From an uncultured Chlorobiota bacterium (GTDB lineage: Bacteria > Bacteroidota > Bacteroidia > Bacteroidales > JAADGE01), in assembly GCA_947311445.1 (NCBI GenBank), contig CAMZKV010000048.1, positions 1-47,887 on the forward strand: a DNA stretch of 47,887 nucleotides, given 5' to 3'. The first letter of the stretch is position 1. Each line of letters starts with the position of its first letter. Made by a program: the position numbers and the translations under genes. Positions 43,509 through 47,887 of this stretch are shown one piece after another. Under the pieces are notes generated by a model. That model had not been told where the DNA came from and searched no databases. It saw only the letters and a list, made by a program, of their open reading frames with translations.

Positions 43509-44873
43509 ATGACTGAAATTTTGCAGAAAATATTATTGGCAAAGGACAATAGAGCAAATATGCGAAAGACTTTTTCTGCAAAAAAAAAGATTTCAATTAG
43601 TTTTAGTTTAAACATTGCTTCTTACCCCAAAACTAATAAAAACATAAGCCAATTTTTTAATTTAATTTTAACAGATTTAAAAAATTTCCTTTTAGCAAAT
43701 AAAATTTTTATAGACAATAATTCGGAAATTAATATTATTGATGAAGCGGGTAATTTTTTTATGGCAATTGTTAAAAATAAAGATATTACATATTCTGAAA
43801 TAAAACAAATTACAGAAGAATTTGAAGAAAACCATAAATTAGGAAGATTTATAGATGTTGATATTACAGACGAAGATGGCAAAAATGTAAGTTCGCATAA
43901 AAAAAAGTTATGTTATTTTTGTAATGAAAAACCTGCAATTGTTTGTATGCGTGAAAAAACGCATTCCTATTCTGAATTACAAACTTTTACTTTAAAGAAA
44001 ATTAATGAATATTTATTTCTTGAAAATAAAAATAAAACAACAAAGGAGTTAAGTGCAATTGCCTTAAAATCAATATTATACGAAGTTTCGTTAAGTCCAA
44101 AACCCGGCTTGGTTAATTTTTATAATTCTGGTTCTCATACCGATATGAATTATTATACTTTTTTAAATTCGTCATCAGCACTTAGCCAATATTTTACAAA
44201 ATTTGCTGAATTAGGATATGGTTTTAATGAAGATTTGTCAAAAGCAATTTCAAAAATTAGAATTATAGGTTTGCAAGCTGAAAAAGATATGTTTGCAGCA
44301 ACAAATAATATAAATACACAAAAAGGAATAATATTTTTAATGGGTATTGCTTTATTTTCTGCATCTTATGTTTTTTATAAAGATGTAAATTTTACGATTT
44401 CAAATTTTCAGGAAACTGTAAAAAAAGTTTGTAAAGACATAGTTAAAAACGAATTGCAAAATTTAAAAGTTTATAAAACTCATGGAGAGAAATGTTTTGA
44501 AAAGTTTGGTTTAAAAGGTGCAGGGGCAAGACTTGAAGTTGAACTTGCATTTCCGACAGTTGTTAATTTTGCATTACCAGTGTTAGAAAAATTTTTTAAA
44601 GAAAATAAAAAAGAAGAAATTGAACTTGCATTAAGAAAAACTTTGCTTGCAATTATTTCTGAAAATAATGATTCTAATATTTTATACAGAAAAGGAGAAG
44701 ATGCACTTGAAAAGTTAAAGAAAATTTCAAAAGATGCGTTTATTGATGATAAAAAATATGATAAAGTTTGTAAGTTTTGTATAAAAGAAAACATTTCACC
44801 CGGTGGCTCTGCCGATTTACTTGCAGTTTCACTTTTTTTACATTCTATAAAAAAAATAAAAAATGAATTTTGA
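43509..44873 (+). CDS. citXG: Fused CitX-CitG: citrate lyase prosthetic-group synthesis and transfer
   Basis: A 454-residue fusion. Residues 1 to about 165 are CitX, which attaches the prosthetic group to CitD: LAKDNRANMRKTFSAKKK, HKLGRFIDVDITDEDG, then CYFCNEKPAIVCMREKTHSY. Residues about 180-454 are CitG, which makes triphosphoribosyl-dephospho-CoA from ATP and dephospho-CoA: LYEVSLSPKPGLVNFYNSGS, TQKGIIFLMGIALFSA, THGEKCFEKFGLKGAGARLE, and ENISPGGSADLLAVSLFL. The same fusion order is known in Haemophilus-type citXG. It overlaps citC by 11 bases and diverges from citDEF. Confidence 0.93.
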   Translation: MTEILQKILLAKDNRANMRKTFSAKKKISISFSLNIASYPKTNKNISQFFNLILTDLKNFLLANKIFIDNNSEINIIDEAGNFFMAIVKNKDITYSEIKQITEEFEENHKLGRFIDVDITDEDGKNVSSHKKKLCYFCNEKPAIVCMREKTHSYSELQTFTLKKINEYLFLENKNKTTKELSAIALKSILYEVSLSPKPGLVNFYNSGSHTDMNYYTFLNSSSALSQYFTKFAELGYGFNEDLSKAISKIRIIGLQAEKDMFAATNNINTQKGIIFLMGIALFSASYVFYKDVNFTISNFQETVKKVCKDIVKNELQNLKVYKTHGEKCFEKFGLKGAGARLEVELAFPTVVNFALPVLEKFFKENKKEEIELALRKTLLAIISENNDSNILYRKGEDALEKLKKISKDAFIDDKKYDKVCKFCIKENISPGGSADLLAVSLFLHSIKKIKNEF

Positions 44874-45948
44874 AGATACAGATTTCCGTCAGGAAGTTTT
44901 AGATATAGAAAATCCTTATGATGTTAAACTTGTTTCAAGCTTTTTAAATGACTTGGGTTTTGACTATAAAGCAAATGAAGTTGATTGCACAATGTTGCTA
45001 TACAACCTTAATGATGAGATAGTTGGCACGGGCTCGTATAAAAATAAAACTTTAAAATATGTAGCAGTTGCTCCAAAATTTAGAGATTCTACGGCTTTTG
45101 CATTAATTGTTACACATATTTCAAATATTATTTTAAAAAAGGATAGCACATGTTTTGTTTTTACGAAACCAAGTACAGCTAAACTATTCCAAAGTCTTGG
45201 TTTTTCAATTATAGCAACAGCAGAACCACTTTTTACTGTTTTAGAATTTGGCTTAAAAACAATAAAAGATTATCAGGATTATTTGAATTCTATAAAAATA
45301 GAAACTAAAACAAAAAATATTGCAACAATTGTTGTAAACTGCAATCCTTTTACAAACGGGCATAAATATTTAATTGAAAAAGCTGCATCCGAAAGTGAAC
45401 TTGTATATCTTTTTGTTGTTGAAGAAAATTTGTCTGCATTTCCATTTGAAATTCGATGGGAATTAATTAAAAAAGGCATTTCACATTTAAGTAATGTTGT
45501 TATGGTTAAGGCAGGAGAGTATATTGTTTCAGGTTCAATTTTTCCTAACTATTTTCTTAAAAATGAAAGTTTTGATTTGGTTTCGCAAAAACAAGCAGAA
45601 ATTGATGTTACAATATTTACAGAGTATTTTGTTCCTATTTTAGGAATTACAAAAAGATATATTGGAACTGAAAATTATTGTAAAACCACATGTGCCTATA
45701 ATACAGCAATGTTTAAAATTTTGCCAAAAGCAGGAGTTAAAGTTATTGAAATTACAAGGAAAGCACTTGGTATGGATAAAAACAATGAGCCGAATTACAT
45801 AAGTGCATCAAAAGTTAGAGATGCAATTAAAAATGACAGGCTTAATGAAGTTATTGATTTTATACCTTTGTCAACAAAAGATTTTCTATTGTCTGAAGAT
45901 GCTATTGAAGTTATTCATAGAATTAAATCATATTCAGGAAGACACTAA
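44863..45948 (+). CDS. citC: Citrate (pro-3S)-lyase ligase (acetate:SH-citrate lyase ligase)
   Basis: Activates citrate lyase by acetylating the thiol of its prosthetic group with acetate and ATP. The 361-residue protein has an N-terminal GNAT-like region (YNLNDEIVGTGSYKNKTLKY, SLGFSIIATAEPLFTVLEFG) and a C-terminal nucleotidyltransferase domain with IVVNCNPFTNGHKYLIEKAA carrying the TxGH-type motif, IGTENYCKTTCAYN and ISASKVRDAIKND. It completes citDEF and citXG. No citrate carrier, oxaloacetate decarboxylase or CitAB-type regulator lies in this locus. Confidence 0.95.
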   Translation: MNFEDTDFRQEVLDIENPYDVKLVSSFLNDLGFDYKANEVDCTMLLYNLNDEIVGTGSYKNKTLKYVAVAPKFRDSTAFALIVTHISNIILKKDSTCFVFTKPSTAKLFQSLGFSIIATAEPLFTVLEFGLKTIKDYQDYLNSIKIETKTKNIATIVVNCNPFTNGHKYLIEKAASESELVYLFVVEENLSAFPFEIRWELIKKGISHLSNVVMVKAGEYIVSGSIFPNYFLKNESFDLVSQKQAEIDVTIFTEYFVPILGITKRYIGTENYCKTTCAYNTAMFKILPKAGVKVIEITRKALGMDKNNEPNYISASKVRDAIKNDRLNEVIDFIPLSTKDFLLSEDAIEVIHRIKSYSGRH

Positions 45949-46030
45949 ATTAATGGGACTTCTAAAAACTCATTCGCATCAAGATTTTAATAAATTTGGA
46001 ATAACAAAAATACAATTACTTTAAATTTAT

Positions 46031-46038
46031 TATCTTTG
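46031..46038 (+). promoter_or_regulatory. Promoter -7 box (TATCTTTG) for the J-protein gene
   Basis: Exact TAnnTTTG match 49 bases before the GTG start of the J-domain gene, in the gap after citC. Confidence 0.6.
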
Positions 46039-46086
46039 AACAATTTTATTTTTAATATCACAAAGCTATATTAATTTTATTAAATA

Positions 46087-46947
46087 GTGAATTTCAAAAA
46101 CTACTATAAAATACTAGGATTAGATAAAAACACTGCTGAAAGTGAAATTAAAAAAGCATATCGTAAACTTGCTAAACAATGGCATCCTGACAAAAATCCC
46201 GGAAACAAAAAAGCTGAAAATAAATTTAAAGAAATTTCAGAAGCCTACGATGTACTTTCTGATAACATTAAAAGAAAAAAATTTGATGATTTCATTAATG
46301 TAAATGAGTCAAAAGCTGCATATTCTTATAATAACGCAAAACATTATTATACAAATACTTCTGAAACTGATTTTTCTGACTTTTTTAAGCAATTTTTCAA
46401 AAAAAGAAGTAAACAAAAATATTCATACTTTAAAGGTGATGACCTTAGAGGAAAAATTACTATTGAGCTCCAAGAGGCTTACACAGGCTCAATGAGAATA
46501 ATTAACACTAGTAAAGAAAAAATCAGAATAAAAATTAAACCCGGAATAACAAATGATAAGATCCTAAAAATAAAAGGAAAAGGGAAAGCAAGTAAATATG
46601 GTGGTGAAAATGGAGATTTATTTATCAGAATTGTTATAAATAAAAATGATTTATACACTCGCAGAAAAAATGATCTTATAAAAAAAGAAATAATTGATGT
46701 TTACACGGCAATTCTTGGCGGAGAAATCTCAGTTTCTACTTTTAAAGGGAATATAAAAGTAAAAATTCCGCCAAATTTTAAATTTAACAAGAAGTTAAGA
46801 GTGAGAGAATATGGAATGCCTGATTATGATAATCCAAATAAATTTGGAGACCTTCATTTGGATTTAGACTACAAACTTCCAGAAACTATTTCAGAGGAAG
46901 AGCAAATTTTACTTAGAAGAATACAAGAAATTAGAGATAGCTTATAA
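46087..46947 (+). CDS. CbpA-like J-domain co-chaperone
   Basis: A 286-residue DnaJ relative starting at GTG 46087, which places the J domain at the N-terminus (NFKNYYKILGLDKNTAESEI, with the HPD triplet in KQWHPDKNPGNKK). After a short variable linker (about 75-118) comes the C-terminal substrate-binding fold: DLRGKITIELQEAYTGSMRI, IKIKPGITNDKILKIKGKGK, NGDLFIRIVI, and VKIPPNFKFNKKLRVREYG. There is no zinc-finger CxxCxGxG repeat, so it is the CbpA type rather than DnaJ. It would stimulate DnaK; DNA binding as in E. coli CbpA is possible but not shown. Its stop is next to the terminator that serves the opposite strand. Confidence 0.93.
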   Translation: MNFKNYYKILGLDKNTAESEIKKAYRKLAKQWHPDKNPGNKKAENKFKEISEAYDVLSDNIKRKKFDDFINVNESKAAYSYNNAKHYYTNTSETDFSDFFKQFFKKRSKQKYSYFKGDDLRGKITIELQEAYTGSMRIINTSKEKIRIKIKPGITNDKILKIKGKGKASKYGGENGDLFIRIVINKNDLYTRRKNDLIKKEIIDVYTAILGGEISVSTFKGNIKVKIPPNFKFNKKLRVREYGMPDYDNPNKFGDLHLDLDYKLPETISEEEQILLRRIQEIRDSL

Positions 46948-46982
46948 AAAAATCGCACTTCAATAAAAAATTAAAGTGCGAT
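46946..46982 (-). terminator. Intrinsic terminator for the etfA strand
   Basis: ATCGCACTT (46952-46960) pairs perfectly with AAGTGCGAT (46974-46982), with a 13-base loop. On the minus strand it is followed by seven T, so it ends the leftward etfA transcript; the plus-strand side lacks a T run. Confidence 0.75.
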
Positions 46983-47004
46983 GAACTATATTAAAAATTA
47001 AAAA

Positions 47005-47289
47005 TTAGCCTTCTGTATAAAACTTTTTTAATGCTTTATTAAGTTTAGGAACTACATCAAAAGCATCTCCAATAATTCCATAATCTGCCGCTTCAAAGAA
47101 AGGAGCATCTGCATCTGTATTTATGCAAACCATTACTTTTGAGCTATTTACACCTGCCAGATGTTGTACAGCTCCCGAAATACCTATTGCAATGTACAAG
47201 TTAGGTGCAACAACTTTTCCTGTTTGTCCTACATGCTCATCGTGTCCTCTCCATCCTAAATCACTTACTGGACGTGAGCAACTTATTCC
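47005..47289 (-). pseudogene. etfA: Electron transfer flavoprotein alpha subunit, C-terminal fragment
   Basis: Only the last 95 or so residues are present. Reading leftward from about 47289 they give [20 protein letters not shown] then [46 protein letters not shown] and [20 protein letters not shown], the FAD-binding end of EtfA. Upstream, homology stops abruptly at the G-free pyrimidine tract: codons there read as a Gly/Glu/Arg-rich run unlike any EtfA. A normal EtfA is over 300 residues, so about two thirds is missing. The break may be a true rearrangement or, more likely, a bad assembly at a contig end; the label pseudogene is therefore provisional. Confidence 0.85.
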
Positions 47290-47440
47290 CTCCTCCCTTC
47301 CTTTCCCCTTCTTCCATTTCCTCCTCCCTCCCTCTCTCCTTAATCCATTCCCTCTTCCCCTTTACTCCATTCCCTCCTAACTCTCTCCCCCGTTACTCTA
47401 TTTGATCCTCCATTCTCTCATTTATTTTATTTCAATGCAT
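47281..47440. other. Low-complexity pyrimidine tract with almost no G
   Basis: From 47279 to 47391, 113 bases contain no G on the plus strand; the tract is mainly C and T runs such as CCTCCCTCCCTCTCTCC. Its C content is far above that of the rest of the window and it interrupts etfA. Open frames across it (for example 47123-47380 on plus) are Pro/Ser/Leu-rich and not credible as genes. After 47401 it turns A/T-rich before the long inverted repeat. Confidence 0.8.
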
Positions 47441-47887
47441 TTTCGTAATAGAAAAAAACATTTCGCTGGTACCCAGTTCAGTTTTTTAGTCACCCAACAC
47501 TTCACTAGATTAATATTTGCCCCCTTTATCGGCAATGACTACTTAAATCGGTTGTGTTCTGGAAATCTTCTCCTTTAAGTGTTCTGATGAGTCGATCGTC
47601 GCAAGAACATTATTGAATTTATCCTTTAACTATTTCTAAATCTTTCATAATAATGTAAGAAAAAATTATTATGAAAGATTTAGAAATAGTTAAAGGATAA
47701 ATTCAATAATGTTCTTGCGACGATCGACTCATCAGAACACTTAAAGAAGAAGATTTCCAGAACACACCGATTTAAGTAGTCATTGCCGTATTAGAACGAT
47801 AAAGGGGGCAAATATTAATCTAGTGAAGTGTTGGGTGACTAAAAAACTGAACTGGGTACCAGCGAAATGTTTTTTTCTATTACGAAA
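47441..47887. repeat. Long near-perfect inverted repeat reaching the window end
   Basis: The left arm 47441-47654 (214 bases) is complementary to the right arm 47665-47887 (223 bases) around a 10-base loop (GTAAGAAAAA). The outer 91 bases match exactly. Differences: about 10 bases present only in the right arm (near 47790-47800, reading GTATTAGAAC), one extra base in the left arm (near 47554), and one mismatch near 47572. Only short, stop-riddled frames occur. No transposase, terminal duplication or known ribozyme is visible. The right arm ends on the last base, so it may continue beyond or may be a fold-back artefact. Confidence 0.85.

Noticed and set aside
47123-47405. Two overlapping plus-strand frames of 66 and 85 residues across the pyrimidine tract.
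   Set aside because: They are antisense to etfA and then run through low-complexity C/T sequence, giving Pro/Ser/Leu runs with no domain or start context.
47581-47612. CTGATGAG followed by a possible stem suggested a hammerhead ribozyme in the palindrome arm.
   Set aside because: The bases after it do not form stem II and the GAAA/CGAAA half of the core is missing; only a TGTTCT/AGAACA hairpin remains.
1-47887. CRISPR arrays, insertion sequences, phage genes and attachment sites.
   Set aside because: No regularly spaced repeats, transposase, integrase or phage structural motifs were seen on either strand.

Overview
The window looks like chromosomal DNA of an AT-rich member of the Bacteroidota, probably an uncultured or anaerobic lineage outside the best-known genera. 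Evidence: roughly 70% A+T by eye, the phylum's TAnnTTTG promoter box upstream of many genes, weak Shine-Dalgarno sequences, the order DUF6089-like/uppS/bamA/ompH/ompH/murI, a TonB-dependent receptor with an N-terminal carboxypeptidase-D-like domain, a single-chain serine dehydratase, and an ECF sigma factor overlapping a membrane-anchored barrel protein. No phage, insertion sequence or CRISPR array was recognised.

Layout. 1-2002 (minus): ammonium transporter cut by the window edge, then a TorF-like porin. 2003-6135 (minus): serine dehydratase, sensor kinase and LuxR-type response regulator in series, with structured palindromic repeats around the regulator. 6173-8748: TPP riboswitch driving a TonB-dependent receptor, presumably for thiamin uptake. 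8798-12742 (minus): an outer-membrane barrel of unknown role, a membrane protein, and ComEC. 12920-15822: three genes for nucleotide-activated heptose (hddC-gmhB fusion, hddA, gmhA). 15987-23111: two DUF6089-like barrels, then uppS, bamA, two ompH/skp and murI, an envelope-biogenesis block. 23198-30000 (minus): tetR-tolC-MFP-RND efflux operon behind a palindromic operator. 30142-32964: two small lipoproteins and a sigma/anti-sigma-like pair. 33236-34982: tRNA-His followed by hisS. 35093-40367: pyrimidine cluster pyrD-pyrC-pyrEF-pyrB-pyrI. 40537-45948: divergent citrate lyase locus (citDEF on minus; citXG-citC on plus). 46087-46947: CbpA-like J-protein. 47005-47887: the 3' end of etfA, which stops at an almost G-free pyrimidine tract followed by a long hairpin that runs to the last base.

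Most notable: (1) the tRNA-His has no encoded G-1 and carries U72 and A73, and the next gene is a HisRS that reads like the divergent alphaproteobacterial type, so an unusual identity system appears to sit here as a pair. (2) pyrE and pyrF are one gene whose two halves resemble eukaryotic UMP synthase, in the same domain order. (3) The last 600 bases are unlike the rest and may be an assembly artefact. (4) PyrD has a class 2 layout but Cys at the position of the catalytic Ser.

All family assignments come from reading motifs and recalled sequences; no database search was run.
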